From contig JAPWHR010000012.1 of assembly GCA_027214345.1 (NCBI GenBank), positions 124,001-188,000 on the forward strand: 64,000 nt of DNA, written 5' to 3'. Of the stretch, positions 36,963-49,135 are shown piece by piece. A program made the position numbers and the translations under genes. The notes under the pieces were generated by a model. That model worked only from the letters and a program-made list of their open reading frames with translations, did no database searches and was not told where the DNA came from. The stretch's first letter is position 1. Every line of letters starts with the position of its first letter. Source of the DNA: Comamonadaceae bacterium G21597-S1 (GTDB lineage: Bacteria; Pseudomonadota; Gammaproteobacteria; Burkholderiales; Burkholderiaceae_C).

Positions 36963-38423
36963 TCATCCGTCGGTGTTGCCGAGCAAGCTGCGGTACAACG
37001 CGATGTATTCCTTGGCCGCATGGTCCCAGGAAAAATCCTGTGCCATGCCACGACGCATCAGCGCCTGCCAGGGCTGCCCCCGCCGATAGACGGCGATCGC
37101 CCGCTCCACGGCGCCGGCCAGCGCGTCGGCGGTCTCGGGCCCGAACACGAATCCCGTGGCCGTGTCATCGGCCAATGCCGCGGCATCGGCGTCGACCACG
37201 GTGTCGGCCAGGCCGCCGACGCGGCGCACCACCGGCACCGTGCCGTAGCGCAAACCATAGAGCTGCGTCAACCCGCAGGGCTCGAAACGCGACGGCAACA
37301 GGATCATGTCGGCGCCGGCCACCATCCGGTGCGCCGTTGTCTCGTCGTAGGCGATCTGCGCCGCAACCCGACCCGAGTGGCGCTGTGCCGCCTCGACAAA
37401 CGCCGCTTCAAGCTCGGCGTCGCCGGTGCCCAGCACCGCAAGCTGGGCGCCCTGGGCGACCAGTACGGGCAGGGCCTCGAGCAGCAGGTCGAGGCCTTTT
37501 TGTTCGGTCAGGCGGCTGACGATGGCCAGCAGCGGTGCATCGGGCTCGACATCCAGGCCCAGCTGGCCTTGCAGACGCGCCTTGCATGACGCCTTGCCGC
37601 GCAGGTGGCCGCTCGAATAGTTCGCGCCGATCAGCGGGTCGGTCTGCGGATCCCAGACCGTGCCGTCGACGCCATTGAGGATGCCGCTGACGTCGGTGCC
37701 TCGCGCGCGGATCAGGCCGTCCAGGCCGAAGCCGAAGGACTCGGTCGCCATCTCGCGAGCATAGGTGGGGCTGACCGTCGTCACGCGCTGCGCATACGCC
37801 AGCCCGGCCTTCATGAAGGACAACTGGCCGTGGAACTCCAGCGCATGGTGTGCCATGAAGCGCGCCGGCAAGCCCAGCAGGTGGTAGTCGTTGGCGTCGA
37901 ACAGGCCCTGGTAGGCCAGGTTGTGCACGGTGAACACCGATGCCACCGCCGGCCCGGGGTGGGCCGCCAGATAGGCGCAGCACATCGCCGCGTGCCAGTC
38001 GTGCGCATGCACCAGGTCCGGAGCCCAGTCATCGTCGATTTCACCACCCGCCAGATGGGCGGCAACCCAGCCCAGGAGCCCAAAACGCTGCTGGTTGTCG
38101 CCCCACTCGGCACCTTCGGCATCGAGGTACGGATTACCGTCGCGCCGGTACAGATAGGGCGCGTCCACCACGTAGGCCGGTACACCGCTGCCCTGCACCT
38201 CACCGAGTCGCAGGCGCACCCGAGCCGCGCCGAACGCCGGCCCGATCTCGCACACCAGGCGTTGCCGCACCACGCCCTGCATGATGGCCGGCATGCCGGG
38301 CAACAGCAGCCGCACCTGGGCACCACATGCCAGCAAGGCCTGCGGCAAGGCCCCCATCACATCGGCCAGGCCGCCGGTCTTGATCAGCGGGAAGATCTCC
38401 GCCCCGACATGCAGGACCTTCAT
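36963..38423 (-). CDS. glgA: Glycogen synthase GlgA
   Basis: A 486-residue GT5 glycosyltransferase that extends alpha-1,4-glucan from ADP-glucose. The N-terminal [18 protein letters not shown] holds the K-T-G-G ADP-glucose loop. HAHDWHAAM and [11 protein letters not shown] belong to the first lobe. In the second lobe are RLTEQKG, the acid pair region [21 protein letters not shown] (as [18 protein letters not shown]) and the closing [15 protein letters not shown]. The ATG overlaps the glgC stop (ATGA). Confidence 0.96.
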   Translation of the reverse strand: MKVLHVGAEIFPLIKTGGLADVMGALPQALLACGAQVRLLLPGMPAIMQGVVRQRLVCEIGPAFGAARVRLRLGEVQGSGVPAYVVDAPYLYRRDGNPYLDAEGAEWGDNQQRFGLLGWVAAHLAGGEIDDDWAPDLVHAHDWHAAMCCAYLAAHPGPAVASVFTVHNLAYQGLFDANDYHLLGLPARFMAHHALEFHGQLSFMKAGLAYAQRVTTVSPTYAREMATESFGFGLDGLIRARGTDVSGILNGVDGTVWDPQTDPLIGANYSSGHLRGKASCKARLQGQLGLDVEPDAPLLAIVSRLTEQKGLDLLLEALPVLVAQGAQLAVLGTGDAELEAAFVEAAQRHSGRVAAQIAYDETTAHRMVAGADMILLPSRFEPCGLTQLYGLRYGTVPVVRRVGGLADTVVDADAAALADDTATGFVFGPETADALAGAVERAIAVYRRGQPWQALMRRGMAQDFSWDHAAKEYIALYRSLLGNTDG

Positions 38424-39688
38424 GCGGCGAGCTTGGCCAGCATGTCCCGCGTCACCAGGCAGATGCCATTGGCACTGCGGTGGAAACGCCTGGCGTCGAG
38501 TTCGGCATCCTCGCCGATCACCATGCCGTCCGGGATCTTGCAGCCACGGTCGATCACCGTTCGCACCAGGCGCGCGCCGCGGCCCACCTGCACGTAAGGC
38601 AGCAGCACCGACCAGTCCACCTTGGCATACGAATGCACCCGCACGCTGGAGAACAGCACCGAGCGGAACACCGCACCCGAGACGATGCAGCCCCCCGAGA
38701 CCAGCGACTCGACGGCGACGCCCCGCCGGTCTTCCTGGTTGTGCACGAACTTGGCCGGCGGCAGCTGTTGCTGGTAGGTCCAGATCGGCCAGCGCTGGTC
38801 GTACATGTCGAGCTTGGGTTCGGTCGCCGTCAGGTCGATATTGGCGTCCCAGTAGGCGTCGACGGTACCGACGTCGCGCCAGTAGGCATCCTGGTCCGAA
38901 CCCAGCGGCACGCAACTGAGCGCGAACGGGTGCGCGGCCGCGCAGCCGGCGCGAACCGCCTTGGGAATGATGTCCTTGCCGAAGTCGTGATTGGACGTCT
39001 CGTCGGCCATGTCGCGCGCCAGTTCGCCGTACAGGTATTGCGCGTCGAAGATGTAGACCCCCATGCTGGCCAGCGCCATATCCGGATGGCCCGGCATCGG
39101 CGGCGGGTCGGCCGGCTTCTCGAGAAAATCCGTGATCATGCTGTTCTCGTCCACGTGCATCACGCCAAAGGCGGTCGCCTCCGCGCGCGGCACGGCGATG
39201 CAGGCCACGGTGCACGGCCGGCCCTTCTTCACGTGGTCGGCGAGCATCAGCGCGTAGTTCATCTTGTAGACATGGTCGCCGGCGAGCACGACGACATAGT
39301 CGGCGCCGTAACTCTGCAGGATGTCCTGGTTCTGGTAGACCGCGTCGGCCGTGCCGCGGTACCAGCTCTCGTCGTCGTTGCGCTGCTGGGCCGGCATCAG
39401 GTCGACAAACTCGTTCATCTCGGACTTCAGGAACGCCCAGCCGTGCTGCAGGTGGCGCAGCAGGCTGTGCGACGAATACTGCGTGATCACGCCAATGCGC
39501 CGGATGCCGGAATTCAGGCAGTTGGACAACGCGAAGTCGACGATACGGAACTTGCCGCCGAAATACACCGCCGGCTTGGCACGATGGTCGGTCAGCGCCA
39601 TCAGGCGGCTGCCGCGGCCTCCGGCCAGCACAAGGGCAATCGCCCGCTTGGGCAGATCAAGACTCTGGGCCAGCTCATGGGGTTCCAT
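38420..39688 (-). CDS. glgC: Glucose-1-phosphate adenylyltransferase GlgC
   Basis: A 422-residue ADP-glucose pyrophosphorylase, the committed step of glycogen synthesis. The signature [20 protein letters not shown] lies near residues 21-40. The sugar-binding FGVMHVD and FLEKPADPP and the substrate region [10 protein letters not shown] follow. [17 protein letters not shown] precedes the left-handed beta-helix C-terminal domain. The ATG at 39688 has GAGGAG upstream, while the longer frame starts in the divergent glgP leader. It leads the glgC-glgA-pgm operon. Confidence 0.96.
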   Translation of the reverse strand: MEPHELAQSLDLPKRAIALVLAGGRGSRLMALTDHRAKPAVYFGGKFRIVDFALSNCLNSGIRRIGVITQYSSHSLLRHLQHGWAFLKSEMNEFVDLMPAQQRNDDESWYRGTADAVYQNQDILQSYGADYVVVLAGDHVYKMNYALMLADHVKKGRPCTVACIAVPRAEATAFGVMHVDENSMITDFLEKPADPPPMPGHPDMALASMGVYIFDAQYLYGELARDMADETSNHDFGKDIIPKAVRAGCAAAHPFALSCVPLGSDQDAYWRDVGTVDAYWDANIDLTATEPKLDMYDQRWPIWTYQQQLPPAKFVHNQEDRRGVAVESLVSGGCIVSGAVFRSVLFSSVRVHSYAKVDWSVLLPYVQVGRGARLVRTVIDRGCKIPDGMVIGEDAELDARRFHRSANGICLVTRDMLAKLAA

Positions 39689-39869
39689 ACTGTCTCCTCG
39701 TTGATGGCAGGTTGGTGACGCAACCATCTTAATACCCGCCTGCGCCGGCTGCGCCTGGCCACGCGGCGGCCCATGCGAAAATTCCCGCAGCTTCGGCGCG
39801 GCACGGCCGCGTCTGCACCCGCGCCCGGCCAGGACGGCGGCCCGGCAGGAACAAACCAAGGAATTGCGT

Positions 39870-42305
<2,436 letters not shown>

Positions 42306-42312
42306 GCCACAC

Positions 42313-44448
42313 ATGGCCACGGGGATCGCTGCGGCGCGCGGCTGGCAGCCCGGACGGCCGTCCGGCCCGCTGGGCGCGCATTGGGACGGCCACGGCGTGT
42401 CGTTCGCGGTGTTCTCGGACCAGGCCCGCGCGATCGACCTGTGCCTGTTCGACCCGGGCGGCCTGCGCGAGGAGGCGCGGCTGCCGCTGTTCGGCCCCGT
42501 CGACGGCGTCTGGCACGGCTACCTGCCCCATGCCGCGCCGGGCCTGGTCTACGGCCTGCGCGCCGACGGACCGTGGGACCCGGCGCGCGGCCAGCGCTTC
42601 AACCGCCACAAGCTGCTGCTCGATCCTTATACACGCGAGATCGTCGGCCGCTTCGACTGGCGCGAAGCCCATTTCGGTGCATCGCCGGACGACCCGCTGC
42701 GCATCGACGAACGCGACAACGCCCATGTCGCGCTCAAGGGCCGTGTCGTGTCCGACCATTTCGATTGGGGCGACGACCAGCCGCCGAAGGTCGCGCCCGA
42801 GGACACGGTGTTGTATGAACTGCATGTGCGTGGCTTCTCGCGCCTGCATCCGGCGCTCCCGCTGAACCTGCGCGGCAGCTTCGCCGGCCTGGCGCATCCG
42901 GCCATGATCGACCACCTGCACACGCTGGGCATCACGGCGGTCAGCCTGTTGCCGGTGCACCAGGCCCTGGACGAACAGCGCCTGGCCGCGCAGGGCCTGC
43001 GCAACTACTGGGGCTACAACACGCTGTCCTTCTTCTGCCCCGATCCGCGCCTGGCCAGCGGGCACAACGGCCTGTCGCCGCGCGACGAATTCCGCAGCAT
43101 GGTGCGGGCGCTGCACCGTGCCGGCATCGAGGTCATCCTGGACGTGGTGTTCAACCACAGCGCCGAGACCGACGAACACGGCCCCACCATCCACCTGCGC
43201 GGGCTGGACAACAGTGGCTACTACCGGCTGCGCGCCGACAACCCGGCGCTGTACGACAACTTCAGCGGCTGCGGCAACACGCTCGACATCCGCCGCCCGC
43301 AGGTGCTGCGCCTGGTCATGGACAGCCTGCGTTACTGGGCCACCGACATGCGTGTCGACGGTTTCCGGTTCGACCTGGCGCCGGCACTGGGCCGTGCCGG
43401 CGGGCAGGGTTTCGATCGCGACGGGCCGTTCTTCATGGCGCTGGCGCAGGACCCGGTGCTGCGCGCCGTCAAGCTGATAGCCGAACCCTGGGACCTGGGC
43501 CCGGACGGCTACCAGTGCGGCCAGTTCCCGCGCGGATGGATGGAATGGAACGACCGTTTCCGCGACGGCATGCGCCATTTCTGGCTACGCTGGCATGCCG
43601 AGCCCGGCCGTGAGGAACACCAGGGCCTGCGCGGCATGTTCGCGCGGCGCCTGTGCGGCTCCGACGATCTGTTCCGCACGCGCCAGCGGCTGCCGGGCGC
43701 ATCGGTCAACTACGTGGTCTCGCACGACGGCTTCTCGCTGCGCGACCTGGTGAGCTACAACCGGCGCCACAACGAGGCCAATGGCGAAAACAACCAGGAC
43801 GGACACGCCGACACGCTGAGCTTCAACTGCGGCGTCGAAGGCCCGACCGCCGACGCCGGTATCCTGGCCCTGCGCGGCAAGCTGCAGCGCGCGCTGCTGG
43901 CCTGCACCGTGCTCAGCCAGGGCACGCCAATGCTGGCCGCCGGCGCCGAACTCGGCCATACCCAAGGCGGCAACAACAACCCCTACAACCAGGACAACGC
44001 CACCACCTGGATCGATTGGGCCGACACGGACGCCGACCTGCTGGCCTTCACGACCCGGCTGCTGCAACTGCGCCGCACCGCGTTGCCGCTGGGCGCCGCA
44101 TGGTACAGCGGCCACGCCGACCGGCTCGGCCTGGGCGACCTGACCTGGCTGCGTCCCGACGGCAGCGAGCTGCAAGGCGACGACTGGGGTAACGGCGACC
44201 GCACGCTGGGCTGCCTGATCGGGCAGCCGGGACGGGCCCGGGCGCCGTTGTTGCTGCTGGTCAATGCCGACACCCGCGCCATCGATTTCCAGCTGCCCAG
44301 CGGGGTCTGGCAATGCGTGCTCGACACGGCCCAGGCGCGGGGCATCGGCAGCTGGCATGGCCAGGGCGACGTGGCCCTGACCGTGGCCGCGCACAGCCTG
44401 CAGCTGCTGGCGGCAGCGGGGTCCGGCGTGCCGGCGCCGGCGCCCTGA
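42313..44448 (+). CDS. glgX: Glycogen debranching enzyme GlgX
   Basis: A 711-residue GH13 isoamylase-type enzyme that removes limit-dextrin branches. The N-terminal CBM48-like domain contains GAHWDGHGVSFAVFSD. The catalytic barrel shows ILDVVFNHSAE, the nucleophile in MRVDGFRFDLA, the acid/base in IAEPWDLG and VSHDGFSLRDL. HNEANGENNQDG and AGAELGHTQGGNNNPYNQDN are GlgX features. It is co-directional with glgP and completes glycogen breakdown. Confidence 0.95.
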   Translation: MATGIAAARGWQPGRPSGPLGAHWDGHGVSFAVFSDQARAIDLCLFDPGGLREEARLPLFGPVDGVWHGYLPHAAPGLVYGLRADGPWDPARGQRFNRHKLLLDPYTREIVGRFDWREAHFGASPDDPLRIDERDNAHVALKGRVVSDHFDWGDDQPPKVAPEDTVLYELHVRGFSRLHPALPLNLRGSFAGLAHPAMIDHLHTLGITAVSLLPVHQALDEQRLAAQGLRNYWGYNTLSFFCPDPRLASGHNGLSPRDEFRSMVRALHRAGIEVILDVVFNHSAETDEHGPTIHLRGLDNSGYYRLRADNPALYDNFSGCGNTLDIRRPQVLRLVMDSLRYWATDMRVDGFRFDLAPALGRAGGQGFDRDGPFFMALAQDPVLRAVKLIAEPWDLGPDGYQCGQFPRGWMEWNDRFRDGMRHFWLRWHAEPGREEHQGLRGMFARRLCGSDDLFRTRQRLPGASVNYVVSHDGFSLRDLVSYNRRHNEANGENNQDGHADTLSFNCGVEGPTADAGILALRGKLQRALLACTVLSQGTPMLAAGAELGHTQGGNNNPYNQDNATTWIDWADTDADLLAFTTRLLQLRRTALPLGAAWYSGHADRLGLGDLTWLRPDGSELQGDDWGNGDRTLGCLIGQPGRARAPLLLLVNADTRAIDFQLPSGVWQCVLDTAQARGIGSWHGQGDVALTVAAHSLQLLAAAGSGVPAPAP

Positions 44449-44450
44449 CG

Positions 44451-44484
44451 GCACGGCCGCCCGAGCGCGCGGCGCCGGCCGTGC
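44451..44484 (+). terminator. Hairpin after glgX
   Basis: A perfect 9-bp stem (GCACGGCCG / CGGCCGTGC) with a 16-base loop begins two bases after the glgX stop. No T-run follows. It is a reasonable candidate for the end of the glgP-glgX transcript. Confidence 0.35.
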
Positions 44485-44559
44485 GGCCGCGGTCGACACC
44501 CCCGAGCCACATGTCCGAAAACAGCTAATACAAGACCGGCGCGGGCGTACCATGTCCCC

Positions 44560-46098
44560 ATGGCCACCCCCGCCGATCCCATCGATGCTGACGCGTGTTA
44601 CCGCGCCCTGAAGACGCGTGACACGCGTTTCGACGGCCGCTTCTTCACCGGCGTGACGTCGACCGGCATCTACTGCCGGCCGGTGTGCAGCGTCCGCACG
44701 CCGCGGCGCGAGAACTGCCGCTTCTTCGCGCATGCGGCACTGGCCGAGACGGCCGGATTCCGGCCCTGCCTGCGTTGCCGTCCGGAGCTGGCGCCGGGCA
44801 GGCCGTGGTGGTCGATCCAGGACGCGTCGGCCATCCTGGCGCAACAGGCGGCGCAGCTGATGGACGATCCGGATACCTGGCTTGCCGACGATGCGTCGGT
44901 GCGGCGGCTGGCCGAGCGGCTCGGCGTCAGCGACCGCCACCTGCGACGCATCTTCGAGGCCCAGTTCGGCGTCTCGCCGATCCGGTACCTGCAGACGCGC
45001 CGGTTGTTGGCGGCCAAGCAGCTGCTGGCCGATACCAACCTTCCCGTGCACCAGGTCGCGATCGCCAGCGGCTACGCCAGCGTGCGCCGCTTCAACGATG
45101 CCTTCGTCGCGCACTACCGGCTCAATCCGACCCAGCTGCGCCGCGCCGGCGCGCAGCCCGCGGGCGGCGCCGTGCGGGTGCGGCTGGGTTACCGGCCACC
45201 GTTGGACGACGCGGCGATGGGCCGGTTTTTCCAGCGCCGGCAGATTGCCGGCATCGAACTCGTCGACATCGCGTCCGACGGCAAGGGCTTCGCGCTGGCG
45301 CGCACCGTGCGCCTGTCGTCCGGTCCCACCGAATACCGCGGCTGGTTGCTGGCGCGCATGGAACCATCGCGCAACCAGGTCGTGCTGCAGGTCGACGACG
45401 CCTTGCGGCCGGTGTTGCCCCAGCTGATCCGGCGCGTACGCCAGTGGTTCGACCTCGACGCCGATCCACACGCCATCGACCAGTTGCTGCGGGCCGACTT
45501 TCCCGACGGCGCCGGAGTGCGCGTGCCCGGCACGCTGGACGGGTTCGAACTGGCGGTGCGCGCGATTCTCGGGCAGCAGGTCACGGTGGCGGCCGCCCGC
45601 ACGCTGGCTCAGCGGCTGGTGCAGGCCTTCGGCACGCCGATCGTGACCCCCTACCCCGCGCTGAACCGGCTGTTTCCCGACGCCGCAGCGCTCGCAGCCG
45701 CCGACCCGGACCAGCTGGGTGCAATCGGCATCGTGCGCCAGCGCCAGCGCGCGATCCAGGCCCTGGCCCTGGCCGTGACCAGCGGCACACTCACGCTGCG
45801 TGCCACCGACGACGTGCCGGCGACGATGGCGCTGCTGCGGGCACTACCGGGCATCGGCGACTGGACGGCGCAATACATCGCCATGCGCGCGTTGCGCTGG
45901 CCCGATGCGTTTCCGGCCGGCGACGTCGCCCTGCACACCGCGCTCGGCCTGCGCCAGCATCCACATCCGGCGCGCGCTGCCGAGGCGCGTTCCCAGGCCT
46001 GGCGACCGTGGCGCAGCTACGCGGTGCTGCGGGCCTGGCACGCCACGCCAGCCGCGACCCCCGCGACAGCGCCCGAAACACCGTCCCCAGGAGATTGA
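44560..46098 (+). CDS. alkA: Ada N-terminal / AraC / AlkA fusion: DNA-3-methyladenine glycosylase II with adaptive-response regulator domain
   Basis: A 512-residue three-part protein. Residues 1-80 form the zinc-binding Ada domain with Cys39, Cys43, Cys70 and Cys73 (GIYCRPVC and RPCLRC); in Ada, Cys38 accepts methyl from phosphotriesters. An AraC-type helix-turn-helix follows (residues ~100-195, RLGVSDRHLRRIFE and HQVAIASGYASVRRFNDAF). The rest is an AlkA glycosylase with ILGQQVT, the helix-hairpin-helix ALPGIGDWTAQYIAMRAL and catalytic Asp455 in FPAGD. It probably senses alkylation, activates transcription and excises alkylated bases. One base separates it from ogt. Confidence 0.93.
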   Translation: MATPADPIDADACYRALKTRDTRFDGRFFTGVTSTGIYCRPVCSVRTPRRENCRFFAHAALAETAGFRPCLRCRPELAPGRPWWSIQDASAILAQQAAQLMDDPDTWLADDASVRRLAERLGVSDRHLRRIFEAQFGVSPIRYLQTRRLLAAKQLLADTNLPVHQVAIASGYASVRRFNDAFVAHYRLNPTQLRRAGAQPAGGAVRVRLGYRPPLDDAAMGRFFQRRQIAGIELVDIASDGKGFALARTVRLSSGPTEYRGWLLARMEPSRNQVVLQVDDALRPVLPQLIRRVRQWFDLDADPHAIDQLLRADFPDGAGVRVPGTLDGFELAVRAILGQQVTVAAARTLAQRLVQAFGTPIVTPYPALNRLFPDAAALAAADPDQLGAIGIVRQRQRAIQALALAVTSGTLTLRATDDVPATMALLRALPGIGDWTAQYIAMRALRWPDAFPAGDVALHTALGLRQHPHPARAAEARSQAWRPWRSYAVLRAWHATPAATPATAPETPSPGD

Positions 46099-46099
46099 C

Positions 46100-46675
46100 A
46101 TGCACACCATGACCGAACGCAGTCACACCGAGATCGACACCCCGTTGGGCCGCATGACGCTGGCCGCCACGCCACACGGCCTGGCGGGTGCCTGGTTCGC
46201 CGGCCAGCGCCACTATCCGCCGGCACGCGCGCTCGGGCGCCGCGACGACCGGCATCCGACCTTGCAACAAGCCGCGCGGCAGTTGCAGGCCTTCCTGAAC
46301 GGTACACGGCGCCAGTTCGACCTGCCGCTGGACCTGGGCTGCGGCACGCCGTTCCAGCAGTCGGTATGGCTGGCACTGCTGGCCATCCCGGTCGGTTCGA
46401 CCTGCTCGTACGCCGCCATCGCCGCGGCGATCGGCCGGCCGGCGGCGGTGCGCGCCGTGGGCGCAGCCGTGGGACGCAACCCCGCGAGCATCGTCGTGCC
46501 CTGCCATCGCGTCGTCGGATCCGGGGGCGCGTTGACCGGATATGCCGGCGGCCTGCCGCGCAAGGCGCACCTGCTGGCACTGGAAGCGGCGGCCGTGGCG
46601 GGGCCGGGATCGCCCGGTCCCCGACTCCGGCCGGCACGGAGCACATCCGAAAGCCGTAGCACAATCGCCATCTGA
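46100..46675 (+). CDS. ogt: Methylated-DNA--protein-cysteine methyltransferase Ogt
   Basis: A 191-residue O6-alkylguanine-DNA alkyltransferase. The acceptor cysteine is in VVPCHRVVGSGG. The recognition helix region is TPFQQSVWLALLAIPVGSTCSYAAIA, seen as FQQSVWLALLAIPVGSTCSY. RAVGAAVGRNP holds the arginine finger. CAGGAG lies 6 bases before the ATG, and the gene begins one base after alkA, so they are a repair operon. About 25 low-complexity residues (PGSPGPRLRPARS...) extend beyond the normal C-terminus. Confidence 0.94.
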   Translation: MHTMTERSHTEIDTPLGRMTLAATPHGLAGAWFAGQRHYPPARALGRRDDRHPTLQQAARQLQAFLNGTRRQFDLPLDLGCGTPFQQSVWLALLAIPVGSTCSYAAIAAAIGRPAAVRAVGAAVGRNPASIVVPCHRVVGSGGALTGYAGGLPRKAHLLALEAAAVAGPGSPGPRLRPARSTSESRSTIAI

Positions 46676-46753
46676 CCGCCGCGGCCACCGTTGCCGCGAC
46701 ACCGCCGCCTGACCGTGTTCGTGCCGGTGCCCGGCCCACGCTGACAGCTGCCC

Positions 46754-47656
46754 ATGAAAAACCATCCCATCATCGAATTCATCGCGCTGGCCGCGATCTG
46801 GGGCGCGTCCTTCCTGTTCACGCGCCTGGGCGCGGCCGAATTCGGCGTCGTCGCCACGGCCGGCGCGCGCGTGACCATCGCATCCCTGCTGTTGCTGCCC
46901 ATCCTCGTGTACAGCGGCCATTGGCATTCGCTGCACCGCAACGCCGCGCGCATCTTGTTCATCGGCCTGATCAATTCGGCCGTGCCGTTCGTGATGTTCT
47001 CGTATGCGGTGCTGCACATCAGCACCGGCCTGTCCGCGATTCTCAATGCCACCGCGCCGCTGTTCGGCGCGTTGATCGCATGGTTGTGGCTGAAGGACCG
47101 GCTCTCGGTGGCGCGCGTGCTGGGGCTGTTCATCGGTTTTGCCGGCGTCGCGTTGCTGGCGGTGGACAAGGCCAGTTTCAAGCCGGGTGGAACCGGCTGG
47201 GCGGTACTGGCCTGCCTGGTCGCAACCCTGTGTTACGGCTACGCGGCCAGCTACACCAAGCGCCACCTCGGAGGCGCGCATCCACTGGCCATTGCCACCG
47301 GCAGCCAGCTCGGCGCCACGCTGGGCCTGGCGCTGCCGACATGGTGGTGGTGGCCGGCACAGAACCCGGGCTGGGCGCCCTGGCTGTCGTTGCTGGTGCT
47401 CGGCGCATTGTGCTCGGGCGTGGCCTACATCCTGTATTTCCGGCTGATCGCCGAACTCGGTCCGGCGCGCGCCATCACCGTGACCTTCCTCGTGCCGGTG
47501 TTCGCCGTGTTGTACGGCACGACGCTGCTCGACGAGAAACTGACGCCGTACATGCTGGGCTGCGGCGTCGTCGTGGTGCTGGGCACGGCCTTGTCCAGCG
47601 GCGTATTGCGTTTTCCCGGCAAGCGGGCCGTCGCGGCGCCTGCCCCGCCGGGTTGA
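46754..47656 (+). CDS. DMT-superfamily (EamA) transporter
   Basis: A 300-residue membrane protein with about ten hydrophobic helices in two EamA repeats. It begins EFIALAAIWGASFLFTRLG, and the AILNATAPLFGALIAWLWLKDRL segment (as NATAPLFGALIAWLWLKDRL) and its later counterpart VTFLVPVFAVLYGTTLLDEK mark the ends of each repeat. Members export amino acids or other small metabolites. It follows ogt by 78 bp and is convergent with trkH (12 bp gap). Confidence 0.9.
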   Translation: MKNHPIIEFIALAAIWGASFLFTRLGAAEFGVVATAGARVTIASLLLLPILVYSGHWHSLHRNAARILFIGLINSAVPFVMFSYAVLHISTGLSAILNATAPLFGALIAWLWLKDRLSVARVLGLFIGFAGVALLAVDKASFKPGGTGWAVLACLVATLCYGYAASYTKRHLGGAHPLAIATGSQLGATLGLALPTWWWWPAQNPGWAPWLSLLVLGALCSGVAYILYFRLIAELGPARAITVTFLVPVFAVLYGTTLLDEKLTPYMLGCGVVVVLGTALSSGVLRFPGKRAVAAPAPPG

Positions 47657-47668
47657 GGCAGCAGGCCG

Positions 47669-49129
47669 CTACTTGCGCCAGAACTCGGGGGCGAACAACA
47701 CGAAGACGGCGATGAATTCGAGCCGCCCCATCAACATGCCCAGGGTGCCGACCCAGGTCTGGAAATCGCTCAGGATGCTGAAATTGGTGGACGGCCCGAC
47801 CTGTCCCAGTCCCGGGCCGATGTTGTTGACGGTGGCCACCACGGCCGAGAACGCGGTCACGATGTCGAGCCCGGACAGCAGCATCAGCATCGTCAGGCCC
47901 AGCGTCGTCGCGCCGTAGATCAGCATGTAGGCCATCACCACCGCGATCACCGTGGACGGGATCGTCGTGCGGCCCATCGTCACCGGGTTGACGACGCGCG
48001 GATGGATCGCGCGCACCATCTCGCGCCTGGCCTGCTTGACCAGCACCACCATGCGGACCATCTTGATGCCGCCGCCGGTCGAGCCGGCGCAGGACACGAA
48101 GGTGCCCAGGAACATCAGCCAGACCGGCGCGAACACCGGCCACATGGCGTAGTCGGTGGCGGCATAACCGGTCGTCGTGGCCACCGAGACCACATGGAAG
48201 GCCGCCGACAGCGCCGCCTCGGACAACACGTCGTAGGTGCCATGCAGCATCAGCACGACGGTGAGGCCGACGGCCGAGGCCAGCAGCACCAGGGCATAGG
48301 TGCGCACCTCGGCGTCGCGCAGCAGCGGGCCGAGCGAGCGGCCGCGCCAGACGATGAAATACCGCGCAAAGCTGATGCCGGCCAGCGCCATGAACACGAT
48401 CGCCACGAGTTCGACGTTCTTGTCCGGCCAGTAGCCGAAGCTGGCGTCGTGCGACGAGAATCCGCCCAGGCCCATGGTCGTGCACATGTGCATGAAGGCA
48501 TCGGGCCAGGACATGCCGACCCAGCGGTAGGCCAGCATGCAGGCGGCGGAGAACGCGAAATACACGCCCCACAACCCGCGCGCGGTCTCCGCGATACGCG
48601 GCGTGAGCCGGGCGTCCTTCATCGGGCCGGGCGTTTCCGCCTTGTACAGCTGCACCCCGCCGAGCCCGAGCAAGGGCAGCACGGCCACCACCAGCAGCAT
48701 GATGCCCAGGCCGCCGATCAGTTGCAGGAAACAGCGCCAGACGTTGACCGACACCGGCAGGTCGTCCAGGCCGCTGAGCACGGTGGCACCGGTGGCGGTG
48801 AGCGCACTCATGGCCTCGAAATAGGCATCGGTGAAACTGAGCCGCTCCATCGCCAGCATCAGCGGAATGGCCGAGAACAGCGGCAGCACAATCCAGACCA
48901 GGTTGACCAGCAGGAAGCCGTCACGCGGCAGCAGTTCGCGCTTGTGGTGGCGCGTCAGCATCAGGATCAGCAGGCCGGCGCCCAGCGTCAGCGCCATGCC
49001 GGTTGCCCAGACGCCATGCAGGTCGGAATGGTCCAGCGACAAGGCCCAGCCCAGCGGAACCAGGAACATCAGCGAAAAACCCACCATGATGGTGGCCAGC
49101 ACATTGAGGACCGGAGCCAGACCGTTCAT
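47669..49129 (-). CDS. trkH: Trk potassium uptake system membrane protein TrkH
   Basis: A 486-residue potassium channel-like transporter with four M1-P-M2 repeats. Selectivity-loop regions are seen as SALTATGATVLSGLDDLP, MGLGGFSSHD, VATTTGYAATDY and VATVNNIGPGLGQVG. The cap of family features includes GSTGGGIKMVR. It forms the translocation pore regulated by TrkA. It follows trkA by 6 bp, so the two are co-transcribed. Confidence 0.95.
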   Translation of the reverse strand: MNGLAPVLNVLATIMVGFSLMFLVPLGWALSLDHSDLHGVWATGMALTLGAGLLILMLTRHHKRELLPRDGFLLVNLVWIVLPLFSAIPLMLAMERLSFTDAYFEAMSALTATGATVLSGLDDLPVSVNVWRCFLQLIGGLGIMLLVVAVLPLLGLGGVQLYKAETPGPMKDARLTPRIAETARGLWGVYFAFSAACMLAYRWVGMSWPDAFMHMCTTMGLGGFSSHDASFGYWPDKNVELVAIVFMALAGISFARYFIVWRGRSLGPLLRDAEVRTYALVLLASAVGLTVVLMLHGTYDVLSEAALSAAFHVVSVATTTGYAATDYAMWPVFAPVWLMFLGTFVSCAGSTGGGIKMVRMVVLVKQARREMVRAIHPRVVNPVTMGRTTIPSTVIAVVMAYMLIYGATTLGLTMLMLLSGLDIVTAFSAVVATVNNIGPGLGQVGPSTNFSILSDFQTWVGTLGMLMGRLEFIAVFVLFAPEFWRK

Positions 49130-49135
49130 GGGCTA

